This document shows positions 17,494-26,535 of a stretch of DNA of 64,000 bases, piece by piece. The stretch lies in contig NZ_LMEB01000009.1 in assembly GCF_001425945.1 (NCBI RefSeq), positions 248,001 through 312,000 on the forward strand, in the 5' to 3' direction. The notes beneath the pieces are model-generated. The model had not been told where the DNA came from, ran no database searches, and worked only from the letters and a program-made list of their open reading frames with translations. A program made the translations under genes and the position numbers. The stretch's first letter is position 1. The number at the start of each line of letters is the position of its first letter. Origin of the DNA: Brevundimonas sp. Root1279 (GTDB lineage Bacteria > Pseudomonadota > Alphaproteobacteria > Caulobacterales > Caulobacteraceae).

Positions 17494-18219
17494 GTGCGTG
17501 TCCTGCCCCTGCTTCTGCTGCTGCCGCTTGCGGCCTGCGCGCCTCCCGCCAACGAGACGGGGGCCGCCTACACGCGCACGGGTGAAATCATCGCCATGGG
17601 CGGCGGGGAGGGCGGACCGGCCAACGCCTGTTTCAGCTGTCATGGTCTGGACGGCGCGGGCGACGGCGTCAGCGTTCCCCGGCTGGCGGGGCTGGATGCC
17701 GGCTATCTGCAGAAGCAGATGGAGGACTACGCGAAGGACGTCCGGCAGGACGTCGTGATGCGCGAGGTCGCCCGCTGGCTGGACGACGGTGACCGCCGGG
17801 CGGTGGCGCAGTTCTACGCCGACATGCCCTCGCCGCCATCGCGGGGCCCAGCCGGTCCGCCGCCTGACCTTTATCTGAACGGGCGCCCCGCGCGGGGCGT
17901 GGCCAGTTGCGCATCGTGTCACGGCGCGGACGGTCTGGGCGTGGGTTTCGGCAATCCGGCGATCGCGGGCCAACCCGCCGCCTATACGGCCGACCAGTTG
18001 CACCGGTGGCGCGAGGCGAAGCGTCGCAATGACCCGCGCGGGGTCATGATCGATGCGGTGAAGGGGCTCACCGACGCCGAGATAGCCCAAATCGCCGCCT
18101 GGCTAGAGCGCGCACCCGCTGCTCCACCGCCCGATACCGCCGTTGCCAGCGCGTCCGTCGCGGCTTCGGCTGCGGCACGACCGGAAGCATCCCGTGGAGT
18201 ACGTCGTCCCGATCGATAA
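17494..18219 (+). CDS. Di-haem cytochrome c lipoprotein
   Basis: The protein has a signal MRVLPLLLLLPLAAC with a good lipobox. Two cytochrome c domains follow, with haem sites CFSCHGLDG and CASCHGADG, each followed by a distal Met region (RLAGLDAGYLQKQM). It resembles cytochrome c4/c553-like electron carriers. The GTG at 17494 is preferred because a perfect hairpin abuts the alternative GTG at 17467. The last 34 residues are Ala/Arg-rich and are antisense to the tail of the b561 gene (152-bp convergent overlap). It is transcribed opposite to the oxidase operon. Confidence 0.82.
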   Translation: MRVLPLLLLLPLAACAPPANETGAAYTRTGEIIAMGGGEGGPANACFSCHGLDGAGDGVSVPRLAGLDAGYLQKQMEDYAKDVRQDVVMREVARWLDDGDRRAVAQFYADMPSPPSRGPAGPPPDLYLNGRPARGVASCASCHGADGLGVGFGNPAIAGQPAAYTADQLHRWREAKRRNDPRGVMIDAVKGLTDAEIAQIAAWLERAPAAPPPDTAVASASVAASAAARPEASRGVRRPDR

Positions 18220-18778
18220 TCTGGTGCTTCAGCGCCGCGCCGATGTGGATCGGGATGAGCAGGAGCAGGGTCACGACCAGCGCCCAGTGCATCCATTCGG
18301 TGATCGCCTCCATTCGCCAGCGGCTCACCGCTGACAGATCCTGGAACGGCATCAGCGGCCATGAGGTCAGGCCCAGCAGGGTCAGGTCCTGCTCGCGGGC
18401 TGTCGCCGAGACGATGGCCCATCCGCTCAGCGGCAGCCCGAACAGGCAGATGTAGAACAGATAGTGGGTGACGGTGGAGGCATGGCTTTCCCAGCCCGGC
18501 TTGTCCGCGTCGTTGATCGGACCGGGCGCCAGCAGCCGCCACGCGCCACGCCCCATGGCCAGCACCAACATCAGGACCCCGATGGCGTAGTGCAGGCTTT
18601 GCGCCGCCACCTTGTCGCCGCCGACCGGGAGCTGGCCCATCCACCAGCCCCAGAACAGCTGGAAACTGACCAGCCCCGCCATGGTCCAGTGGAAGACGAT
18701 GGCGACCGGCGAGAAGCGGCCTTCATCGTGGTGTCCGGCGGCCCACTCCAGCACATTGGCGATGAGCCGGTCGATCAC
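18068..18778 (-). CDS. Cytochrome b561 family protein
   Basis: This is a 236-aa membrane cytochrome b with four helices. Likely haem-ligand His residues are seen in AIVFHWTMAGLVSFQ, SLHYAIGVLML, HASTVTHYLFYICLF and WMHWALVVTLLLL. It belongs to the bacterial cytochrome b561 group, which oxidises quinol or superoxide or works with dehydrogenases. The start is a GTG at 18778 that overlaps the ctaG-like stop by 4 nt. The tail after residue 190 is Arg-rich and lies antisense to the plus-strand cytochrome c gene. Confidence 0.87.
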   Translation of the reverse strand: MIDRLIANVLEWAAGHHDEGRFSPVAIVFHWTMAGLVSFQLFWGWWMGQLPVGGDKVAAQSLHYAIGVLMLVLAMGRGAWRLLAPGPINDADKPGWESHASTVTHYLFYICLFGLPLSGWAIVSATAREQDLTLLGLTSWPLMPFQDLSAVSRWRMEAITEWMHWALVVTLLLLIPIHIGAALKHQIIDRDDVLHGMLPVVPQPKPRRTRWQRRYRAVEQRVRALARRRFGLSRRR

Positions 18779-19512
18779 GCGGACGGATCCACGTGGACAA
18801 CAGGACGGTCCGGTCCGATCCAGCGGCCGAGGAGGATCAGAGCCGCCGCCAGATAGATCGCCGCCGCCGGAGCCCACATGATCAGGCCCGCGGCCTGCTG
18901 ATCCTCCAGCGGCGTCAGACCCCAGGCCATGGTGGTCAGCAGGTGGGGCGCGTACAGGGGGGCTTCGGCGAAGGTCAGCAGGGCGCCCAGCAGACCCATG
19001 GCCACCATGGCGAGCAGCAGATGCCCGACCGCTGACGGCGCCGATGCGCGGCGCACCCCCGTCCAAAACCAGACGGCGCTGCCCAGCAGGCTGGCCTGCA
19101 TGAGCCAGTAGGCCGCGTCGCTCGACAGAGCGGCGGCGTAGACCGACGGTGCATGCCACGCCCAGAAGAGGATCGCTTGCGTCGCCGTCGCCAGGGTCAG
19201 CGACCCCGCTCGCCCCGCGGGCAGAGTCCCCGCCAGCAGCGGCGCGCCGACCGCGACCAGAAGGACGTGGTGTACGGTCCGGGCCGAGAACAGGGCCGAA
19301 CTGATCGCGCACAGGGGGGAAACGAAGATGACCCCGAAGACCGCGACGGCGGCCAGACCCAGCCATCGCGCCTGACCCCGGCCCCGCCACAGCGCCAGCG
19401 CGGCCATGGCGGTGAGCGCGATCAGCAGGAGTGGATCAAGGTTCCATCGCCAGTCGCCAGGCGCTGGAGCCGGGCCGCAGTACGGGAGCCAGGTCAGGGC
19501 GTCGGGCGTCAT
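18775..19512 (-). CDS. ctaG: CtaG-like cytochrome c oxidase assembly factor
   Basis: This is a 245-aa polytopic membrane protein of the caa3_CtaG family (the Bacillus-type CtaG, not the Cox11 type). It has about seven transmembrane helices. Conserved family motifs include VSPLCAISSALFSARTVHHVLL and FWAWHAPSVYAAALSS. The ATG at 19512 gives a start at MTPDALTWLPYCGP; the longer upstream frame is an overlap with the divergent gene region. It assists assembly of the neighbouring caa3 oxidase and is coupled to cytochrome b561 by a 4-nt overlap. Confidence 0.87.
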   Translation of the reverse strand: MTPDALTWLPYCGPAPAPGDWRWNLDPLLLIALTAMAALALWRGRGQARWLGLAAVAVFGVIFVSPLCAISSALFSARTVHHVLLVAVGAPLLAGTLPAGRAGSLTLATATQAILFWAWHAPSVYAAALSSDAAYWLMQASLLGSAVWFWTGVRRASAPSAVGHLLLAMVAMGLLGALLTFAEAPLYAPHLLTTMAWGLTPLEDQQAAGLIMWAPAAAIYLAAALILLGRWIGPDRPVVHVDPSA

Positions 19513-19666
19513 GCGGCGAACTCGGTCGGCGGGCGGATGATGGCGGCCCCTCGGCAGCTTCACCGTGAGAAGCCCCGCGCCCGTCCGGTGGTTCCCCGGG
19601 AATGCGGCAACGAAACGGCGTCCGACGGGTTGGCGACGGCACAGGCTGAACAGGAATGACGCACGA

Positions 19667-20098
19667 ATGACATTGAAGGGACTGGCCGCGCGGCCACTGC
19701 AGACGACACGCTCCATCCTTCTGGGCTTCCCGGCGGCGCTGTTCGCCGGCGGCTTGCTGAGCGACATCGCCTATCTGCGCACCGAGGTGATTCAGTGGAC
19801 CAACTTCTCCCAATGGCTGATCATTGGGGCTGAGGTGTTCACAGGCGTTCTGCTGGCCTGGTCGGCGATCAGCCTGATCCAGCAGTGGCGGACGCCGGAG
19901 CGGACCTCGGCCGTGCTGCTGTCCGGCCTGCTCGCCGTCGCCTTCGTCATCGGTTTCCTCAACTCCCTGCAGCACAGCCGCGACGGCTGGAGCTCGGTCG
20001 GAACCCCGGGCCTGGTGATGTCCATCGTCTGCACCCTGCTGGCCTTCGCCGCCGCCTGGGTCGGAACCGCGCAATCCATCCGGGAGGGAGGCCGATGA
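19667..20098 (+). CDS. DUF2231-like membrane protein
   Basis: This is a 143-aa protein with about four transmembrane helices. Family-typical segments are GFPAALFAGGLLSDIAYL and IQWTNFSQWLIIGAEV. Members of this group are often encoded just before sorbosone-dehydrogenase-like proteins, as here, where the stop and next start share ATGA. It is probably a membrane partner for electron transfer. The start at 19667 follows an AGGAA. Confidence 0.82.
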   Translation: MTLKGLAARPLQTTRSILLGFPAALFAGGLLSDIAYLRTEVIQWTNFSQWLIIGAEVFTGVLLAWSAISLIQQWRTPERTSAVLLSGLLAVAFVIGFLNSLQHSRDGWSSVGTPGLVMSIVCTLLAFAAAWVGTAQSIREGGR

Positions 20099-21393
20099 TG
20101 CGCCGTCTGCTGGCCACCTCCGCCCTTACCCTCGCCGTAGCCATGACCGGCTGCGGACGCCCGGCCGAGAACCTCGACCAGACCGGTCCCAGCCCCCAGC
20201 TTCCGGAGCGGAACGAAACCCTGATCCCGCCCATGAAGATCGCCTCGCCCACCGGCTGGGACGGCGACCTGCCCACGGTGCCCCAGGGCTTCACCATCAC
20301 CGCCATGGCCACGGATCTGAAGATCCCGCGCCAGATGCTCGTCTTGCCCAACGGCGACATCCTGGTCGCCGAAGGTTCGGGCGGCAATGCGCCCAAGCTG
20401 CGGCCCAAGGACGTGATCGCCGGGGTGATCAAGGCGGGCGGCAAGTCCAAGGTGAAGGGCGGCAACCGCATTACTCTGCTGCGCGACGCTGATGGCGACG
20501 GGACGGCCGAAGTGCGGACCGTCTTCATCGAGAATCTCGACGCGCCCTATGGTCTCGCCTTCGTGGACGGCAATCTCTACGTCGCCAACCAGGACGCTCT
20601 GCTGCGCTTCCCCTATCAGGACGGGCAGACCCGCATCACCACGCCGGGCGAGGTCGTCACCAGGCTGCCGTCCGAGGTCAACCACCACTGGACCAAGTCG
20701 CTGGCCGCCAGCGCGGACGGGACGAAGCTGTATGTGGGCGTCGGCTCGAACAGCAACGTCGGCGAACGCGGAATGTCCGTCGAGGAGGATCGGGCGGTGG
20801 TCCTGGAGATCGATCGCCTGACGGGCGCGCGCCGCACGCTCGCGACCGGCATCCGCAACCCCACCGCGCTGGCGATCGAGCCGACCTCGAACCAACTGTG
20901 GGCCGTGGTCAATGAGCGGGACGAACTGGGACCGGAGCTGGTGCCCGACTATCTGACCTCGGTTCGCGACGGCGCATTCTACGGCTGGCCGTACAGCTAT
21001 TGGGGCCAGAACGTCGATCCGCGGGTCCGCCCTGCGGATGAGGAACAGGTGCGCAGCGCCATCGCGCCCGACTATGCGCTCGGTTCGCATGTGGCCGCGC
21101 TGGGCCTCAGCTTCGCGACTGACGGCGGCTTCGGCGGGCGTTTCAGCCAGGGCGCCTTCATCGGCGAGCATGGCAGCTGGAACCGGCAGGACCTGTCCGG
21201 GTACAAGGTCATCTGGGTCGCCTTCGCCAACGGCCGTCCGGTGGGGCGGCCCGTCGACTTCGTCACCGGCTTCCTGGCCGACGGCGAGGCGCGGGGACGA
21301 CCGGTCGGCGTGAGCTTCGATCCGCAGCGCCGCATCCTGCTGATCGCCGACGACCTGTCCAACACCGTCTGGCGGGTCGCCCCTGCGCGCTGA
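20095..21393 (+). CDS. PQQ-dependent sugar (sorbosone) dehydrogenase-like lipoprotein
   Basis: This is a 432-aa predicted lipoprotein (AMTGC lipobox at about residue 20). It has a six-bladed beta-propeller of the glucose/sorbosone dehydrogenase (GSDH) type. Recognisable pieces are the opening blade VLPNGDILVAEG, then YVANQDALLRFPY, SNVGERGM, RNPTALAIEP, VNERDELGPELVPDYLTS, GLSFATDGGFGG and GEHGSWNRQDLSGYKV. It oxidises aldoses or related substrates in the periplasm with PQQ as likely cofactor, passing electrons to the nearby cytochromes. GGGAGGG precedes the start. A PQQ synthesis operon is not in the window. Confidence 0.9.
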   Translation: MMRRLLATSALTLAVAMTGCGRPAENLDQTGPSPQLPERNETLIPPMKIASPTGWDGDLPTVPQGFTITAMATDLKIPRQMLVLPNGDILVAEGSGGNAPKLRPKDVIAGVIKAGGKSKVKGGNRITLLRDADGDGTAEVRTVFIENLDAPYGLAFVDGNLYVANQDALLRFPYQDGQTRITTPGEVVTRLPSEVNHHWTKSLAASADGTKLYVGVGSNSNVGERGMSVEEDRAVVLEIDRLTGARRTLATGIRNPTALAIEPTSNQLWAVVNERDELGPELVPDYLTSVRDGAFYGWPYSYWGQNVDPRVRPADEEQVRSAIAPDYALGSHVAALGLSFATDGGFGGRFSQGAFIGEHGSWNRQDLSGYKVIWVAFANGRPVGRPVDFVTGFLADGEARGRPVGVSFDPQRRILLIADDLSNTVWRVAPAR

Positions 21394-21789
21394 TGGCGAC
21401 AACCGTCATCAATCCGGCCGGCGCGCGCTACCGCAACGACCTCGGCCGGTCGTTCGGCGGAGCCCTTGGCGACCGGGACGATCAGCGTCTCGACTGCCGA
21501 GGTCGGCGCCGGCCCCAAGGGGGGCGGCGGCCTGTTCTGCAGCGCCACAAGGCGCCGGACGACCTCACGGCTCGTTTTTGACGGCGGCGGTCGCGCCTCT
21601 GCAGAGGAAAATGGCGCGCCCGGCGGATCGACACCTGTCCGAGATTCTGTCACCGACAGCCTCGGTGGCGGACGACGAAGTGCAGGTGAGAGCATGTACA
21701 CCCGCTGATCGACCCACTAGCTTCGCCTTAAGGGGAAGTGCAGCGTCAGCGTATCGCCCTGCCTATTGGTTCAAGTGCGGGGAACACTC
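21394..21789. other. Non-coding or decayed stretch before RTX gene 3
   Basis: No convincing gene is seen across about 400 bp. Several short frames exist on both strands, one antisense frame (around 21390-21700) having high third-position GC, which could be the relic of a gene end. The stretch contains the CCTTAAGGGG box at 21726-21735 and presumably the RTX promoter. Confidence 0.4.
21726..21735. promoter_or_regulatory. CCTTAAGGGG box upstream of RTX gene 3
   Basis: Identical 10-mer to the one before RTX gene 1 (3258-3267), here 54 nt before the start. A candidate common regulatory site for the RTX paralogs. The spacing to the start differs between the two genes. Confidence 0.3.
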
Positions 21790-24700
21790 ATGTCAAACAA
21801 CACCGGCCTCGCCGGCGACGACCGGGCGCTGGAAAACAGCGGGGGTGTCGGTAGCCTGCTCCATCCCAAATGGTCCGGCGGCCCTCTTGCTCATGTGACG
21901 AGCGTGGCGGCGCAGCGGAATGGCGTCCAGCTTTCGGCACTGCTGCCCATCTCCGGTACAAATGGGATCGATACCCTGACCGGGACGGACGCCTCCGAAG
22001 AAATCGAGGGTTTCGACGGCACTGACCTGATCGACGGCGGCAGCGGCGATGACGTGATCAGGGGGGGCGACGAGACCTACCCGCTCAGCGACAACGAAGG
22101 AGACGGCATCACGGGCGGAGCCGGCGATGACACTCTGTTCGGCAATAGCGGCGGCGACATCCTTATTGGCGGAAGCGGGGCTGACGGCGTCTACGGGGGC
22201 GCGGGGAACGACGTCCTCATCGGACAGGAGGGGCAGCTCACCGCCCGGCTCAATACCCATCTCTACGGGGAGCCGGTCGAGCACCTCCGGTTCACGACCT
22301 ATGTCGGGCAGGATGACGAAGAAATCGACGTCCTGGACGGCGAGGCAGGCGACGATGACATCTACGCCGGGCTGGCCGACATCGCTTCCGGCGGCGATGG
22401 CATGGATCATGTCTTCGTCGACCTTACCCGCCTGGCGGCTGGCGTAGACCTCGATCTTCAGATCAATGCCGACGGCGTCCTCGGCGCGGCCCTTGGAGGC
22501 CAGTTGTCAGGCTTCGAGACCTACAGCGTGGCGCTCACCCTCTTCGCCGACGCGGTCACGGGCACCGCGGGAAATGACGTGATCTACGGCGAGGCAGGGG
22601 ACGACATCCTTACGGGGGCTGCCGGCTACGACTACCTCTACGGCGGGTTCGGGCGCGACACTATCGAAGGAGGGGATGCTGCAGACGGCCTTTTTGGATC
22701 TTGGTCGATCGTAGGCTCCGCAACCAATACCGACGGCGTACTCGTAACCGGTGGCGCTCTTGACGACGGCGACGTCGATACGATCAACGGGGGCGCCGGG
22801 AACGACGAGATCCACGTCGGCTACGGCGATGTCGCCGACGGGGGAGCGAACAGCGACAGCCTCTTCCTGACCCTCGTCGGACGCACGTCGGCCCTGACGT
22901 TAGATCTCGGAGCGGATACGTTTGGCGCGCTCACAGCGGTCCAGGGGGGCTCCCTGATCGGGTTCGAGAAAGTCGGCGCGCTTGGCCTGACAAACTTTAG
23001 CGACGTGCTTCGCGTCGGGAGCGCGGTCGGCGGGAGTTACTCCGGCTACGGCGGTGACGATCGGATATTCGGGAACGACAGCGCTCAAACCTTGGCCGGC
23101 CAGGAGGGCGATGACCACCTTGAGGCGTTCGGCGGCGCTGACAGGCTGTTCGGCGGATCGGGCGATGACACCCTTCTGGGCGGCGACGGGTCCGACACCT
23201 TGCAGGGGGACAGTGGCCTCGGCGCTCTGCTGCCGATGACCGCGGGCGATGATCTGCTGGACGGGGGCGCAGGAACCGACACGCTCTACGGCGGCGGTGG
23301 CCACGACACCCTTCTCGGCGGGGCCGGCGCCTACCGCGATACGCTCCAGGGTGAGGACGGCGACGATTTTCTGATCGGCGGCGAGGGGGATGACAACCTT
23401 TGGGGAGGCGACGGATTCGACACGGCCGTTTTTGCCGCCGGAGCCGTTTCGATCATCGTCTCCGCTGGAGAGATCACCGTGAGAGGCGTCGACGGCGTCG
23501 ATGGACTGACCTCCGTCGAACGCCTGCGTTTGGGGGCGATGGAGATCGCCGCGTCAGACCTCGTCGCATATCAGGTCTTCGGCACGGATGCCGGTGAGAC
23601 CCTGGAAGCCGTTGGAGACAATGATTCCATGTTTGGATTCGGCGGGGCCGACATTCTGAACGGGTATATCGGCGACGACATCCTCGCCGGCGGCGCGGGC
23701 GTGGACGTCCTCAATGGCGGCGCAGGCATCGACACGGCCGACTACTCCGCTGCGGCCGCCGGCATGCGCGCCCAGCTCAACTCGAACAGCTCCAGCAACG
23801 ACGGCGACGGCGGGACGGACACCTTCTCCTCGATCGAAAACCTGACCGGCTCGGCCTTCAACGACACCCTGATCGGCGACGCCAACGCCAACATCCTGCG
23901 CGGCGGCCTCGGGGCCGACACCCTGCTCGGCCTGGCCGGCAATGACGTGATCTGGGGCGGTTCGGGCGTCGTCAACCAGCTCCAGGGCGGTTTGGGCGAC
24001 GACCGCTACGTCCTCGAGGCCAACGACTCCGTCGTCGAGGTCGCCGGCGAAGGGACCGACACCATCGAGGCCCGGATCAACGCCTATGTGCTGGCCCTGA
24101 ACGTCGAGAACCTCGTCTTCGGCGGGACCGGGAACTTCGCGGCGACGGGCAACGCCCAGGCCAACACCATCACCGGCGGCAATGGCGACGACAACCTGCG
24201 CGGCCGCGGCGGCGTGGACGTTCTGAACGGCGGAGCCGGCGTCGACACCGTCGACTACACCCTGGCCGCGGCCGGGGTGACGGCGCGTCTCGACACCATG
24301 CGCGCCACCAACGACGGCGACGGGGCTACCGACACCTTCACCGGCATCGAGAACCTGACCGGCTCGGTCTACAACGACCTGCTGATCGGCAACGCCTCCA
24401 ACAACGTCCTGCACGGCGGCATCGGCACCGACACCCTGCTGGGCTTTATTACGTGCTGGACGCCTTCGACACCTGCGTCGAGCTGGCCGGCGAAGGCATC
24501 GACACCGTCGAGGCCCGCATCGGCTCGTACACCATGGGCGCCAATATCGAGAACCTGCTCTACGTCGGTGGCACGGGCACCTTCGTCGGCACCGGCAATG
24601 CGCTGGACAACATCATCACCGGCGGGAACGGCAACGACATCCTGCGCGGCCGCGGCGGCAGCGACACGATCAACGGCGGGCTCGGCAAGGACGAGATCCA

Positions 24701-25145
24701 GATGCGTGGCCTTGCGGCGGACTACACCGTCACCGTCGAGGGCGCAGGCTACCGCATCGTCGACAAGGTCGCTGGTCGCGACGGCTCGACTTTCGTCACC
24801 TCCATCGAGGTGATCCGCTGGTCGAACAACGCCGTGCGCACGCTCAGCTATCCGCCGGTGGCGGCTTCGATCGGCGAGGCCGAGGGCAAGGGCGGTCCGG
24901 AGGTCAGCCCGCTGATGGCGGCCGATGCGGATTCCTTCGTCCTGCCGGCGCTGGCGTCGGACCACACGCAAGTCCTGCCGGGCCTCGACGCGGCCAAGGC
25001 CTTCGACGGCTTCGACGTCCCGTCGGGCCTCGCCGATCGGTTGTTCATCGGCCTCGAGGCGCAGCTGGCCCACTACGACGGCGCTTGGTCGCTCGCCCAA
25101 GACCACGCCCGGGCGGCGGTGTTCGACCACGACTGGCTGAGCTGA
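21790..25145 (+). pseudogene. RTX protein 3, broken by deletion and frameshift
   Basis: The frame starts at the ATG 21790 (MSNNTGLAGDD). Residues 60 onward carry RTX repeats (GGSGDDVI, GGAGDDTLFG) and the VENL-type modules shared with the other RTX genes. After GTDTLLG (24442-24444) the frame goes into nonsense to 24813. The proper continuation, YYVLDAFDTCVELAGEG, resumes at 24447 in another frame. Compared with the sister module, about 24 residues (LAGND...GGLGDD) are missing at the junction. The second frame continues to the normal RTX C-terminus (VFDHDWLS, stop at 25145). The broken product lacks the secretion tail. A true mutation, an assembly collapse of repeats and a programmed event are all possible; a mutation or assembly error is likeliest. 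Confidence 0.82.
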
Positions 25146-25152
25146 GATCGAC

Positions 25153-25182
25153 GCCCGGGTCCCGCTGCGGCGGGGCCCGGGC
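25153..25182 (+). terminator. Hairpin after RTX gene 3
   Basis: GCCCGGG/CCCGGGC and CCCGC/GCGGG stems with a TGCG loop lie 8 nt after the stop. There is no T-run. It sits between the convergent RTX and ksgA genes. Confidence 0.6.
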
Positions 25183-25286
25183 GCGACCCTTCGGAATGGG
25201 CGGGTGATTGTTGTCCGCTCCTGGCGCAGGGCCGACCTCCGGCCCAGAGGGGTCTCTATGGCCAGGCAGACCCTGAACCTCCGACC

Positions 25287-26105
25287 CTAGCCTTCCAACG
25301 CCCCCGCCAGCCGCAGGAACCCCGCCAGGTCGATCACCTCGGCCCGGTCCTCCGGGCTGATCCCGGCCTTCTCGCACAGCGCCGCGCCGCCCAGCGGCTT
25401 GAGGCTCGACCTCAGCATCTTGCGCCGCTGCCCGAAGGCGGCGGCGGTCACCCGCTCCAGCTTCTTCAGCATCTCCGCCGGCGGCCGCTGCGCCTTCGGG
25501 ACCAGGTGGACGACCGCCGAGGCCACCTTGGGCGGCGGGGTGAAGGCGGCGGCGGGCAGGTGCATGACGATGCGGGCGTCGCACACCGCCTGGCTGATCA
25601 CCGCCAGCCGGCCGTAGGCGTCGTCGCCCGGCGCCGCCACGACGCGCTCGGCGACCTCCTTCTGGAACATCAGGGTCAGGGCGTGGGGCAGCCACGGCCC
25701 GGTCAGCCATTTGATCAGCAGGGCGGTGCCGACGTTGTAGGGCAGGTTGGAGACCAGGTGCGCGGGCCCCTCGACCAGCTCGGCCTCGCGCACCTTCAGC
25801 GCGTCGGCCTGGACGATGGTCAGCCGCCCGGAGCCATCATTCAGTTCTTCCAGCAGCGGCACGAAGCGCGGGTCCTTCTCGACCAGCACGACCGGCCCGG
25901 CGTCGCTCTCCAGCAGCGCCCGCGTCAGCCCGCCGGGCCCGGGCCCGACCTCGATCACCGCCCGGCCCTCGAACGGCCCGGCCAGGCGGACGATCTTGCG
26001 GGTCACGTTCAGGTCCAACAGGAAATGCTGGCCGAAGCTCTTCTTCGCCGACAGCCCATGGGCGTCGAGCGTTTCACGCAGGGAGGGCAGGTCGGAGGAG
26101 GTCAC
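25287..26105 (-). CDS. rsmA: 16S rRNA (adenine1518/1519-N6) dimethyltransferase
   Basis: KsgA/RsmA dimethylates two adjacent adenines in helix 45 of 16S rRNA late in 30S assembly. The 272-aa product shows KKSFGQHFLLDLN at the N-terminus, the SAM site VIEVGPGPGGLTRALL, and the catalytic NLPYNVGTALL. The start is a GTG at 26105 (MTSSDLPSLRETL after translation); the longer frame upstream begins in repeats. It is the last gene of the lptF-to-ksgA series, though 430 bp of repeat-rich sequence separates it from pdxA. Confidence 0.93.
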   Translation of the reverse strand: MTSSDLPSLRETLDAHGLSAKKSFGQHFLLDLNVTRKIVRLAGPFEGRAVIEVGPGPGGLTRALLESDAGPVVLVEKDPRFVPLLEELNDGSGRLTIVQADALKVREAELVEGPAHLVSNLPYNVGTALLIKWLTGPWLPHALTLMFQKEVAERVVAAPGDDAYGRLAVISQAVCDARIVMHLPAAAFTPPPKVASAVVHLVPKAQRPPAEMLKKLERVTAAAFGQRRKMLRSSLKPLGGAALCEKAGISPEDRAEVIDLAGFLRLAGALEG

Positions 26106-26134
26106 CGGGGTGTCATAGGGGAGCGCGCCGCCTT

Positions 26135-26250
26135 CGTCTCCTCCCCGTTGCAAAGCAATGGGGAGGGGGACCGCGACCCGCAGGGCGGCGCGAAGTAGTC
26201 AAGCGGTGGAGGGGCGAAGCAGCAAGCAGTGGAGGGGCGAGGGGAGGGCC
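26135..26250. repeat. REP-like intergenic repeat (GGGGAGGG / GTGGAGGGGCGA units)
   Basis: Between pdxA and ksgA, CCTCCCCGTTGC pairs with GCAATGGGGAGG. The unit GTGGAGGGGCGA recurs (26208-26219 and 26229-26240). Similar pieces are common in Caulobacter-type intergenic repeats. These look like REP/palindromic elements. Confidence 0.55.
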
Positions 26251-26273
26251 AGCGCTGGGCGTCCGACAGACAT

Positions 26274-26480
26274 GGTTCGTCACAAAGGACACGAAGGTCA
26301 CACGAAGGGCGCAACGGGGCCGGTGCTTAAGCCTTCAAGCCTGAGCCGGAGGTTCGGCGGGCTTTCTTGGGCGCTTCGCGCCCGATCAAATCGCGCGGGC
26401 CAGTCTGAAGGCCTGAGCGTAGCGGCGGCCGCGCTCTCTTCGTGATCTTCGTGAGACCTTCGCGTCCTTCGTGACGAACC
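26274..26480. repeat. Long inverted-repeat element with 35-bp arms
   Basis: Arms at 26274-26309 and 26438-26480 (the latter read as complement) share GGTTCGTCAC, then AAGGAC, CGAAGGTC and ACGAAG with few mismatches. The 128-bp interior has further small hairpins, including GGGCGCTTCGCGCCC. It could be a miniature mobile element or a large structured RNA. There is no ORF inside. Confidence 0.6.
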
Positions 26481-26535
26481 AGCAAGGGGTCAGCGTCCGC
26501 ACTCGCCGGCAGGCCGGAGGCGTCGATCGCCGCCG

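Noticed and set aside
18068..19390. Single 440-aa b561 protein with a long N-terminal extension
   Set aside because: The first 200 residues are a shadow of the ctaG-like gene in another frame. The b561 gene begins at the GTG 18778.
6000..24900. Repeated units that might suggest a CRISPR array
   Set aside because: They are in-frame RTX coding repeats of variable 27-nt or longer units without identical repeats and unique spacers.
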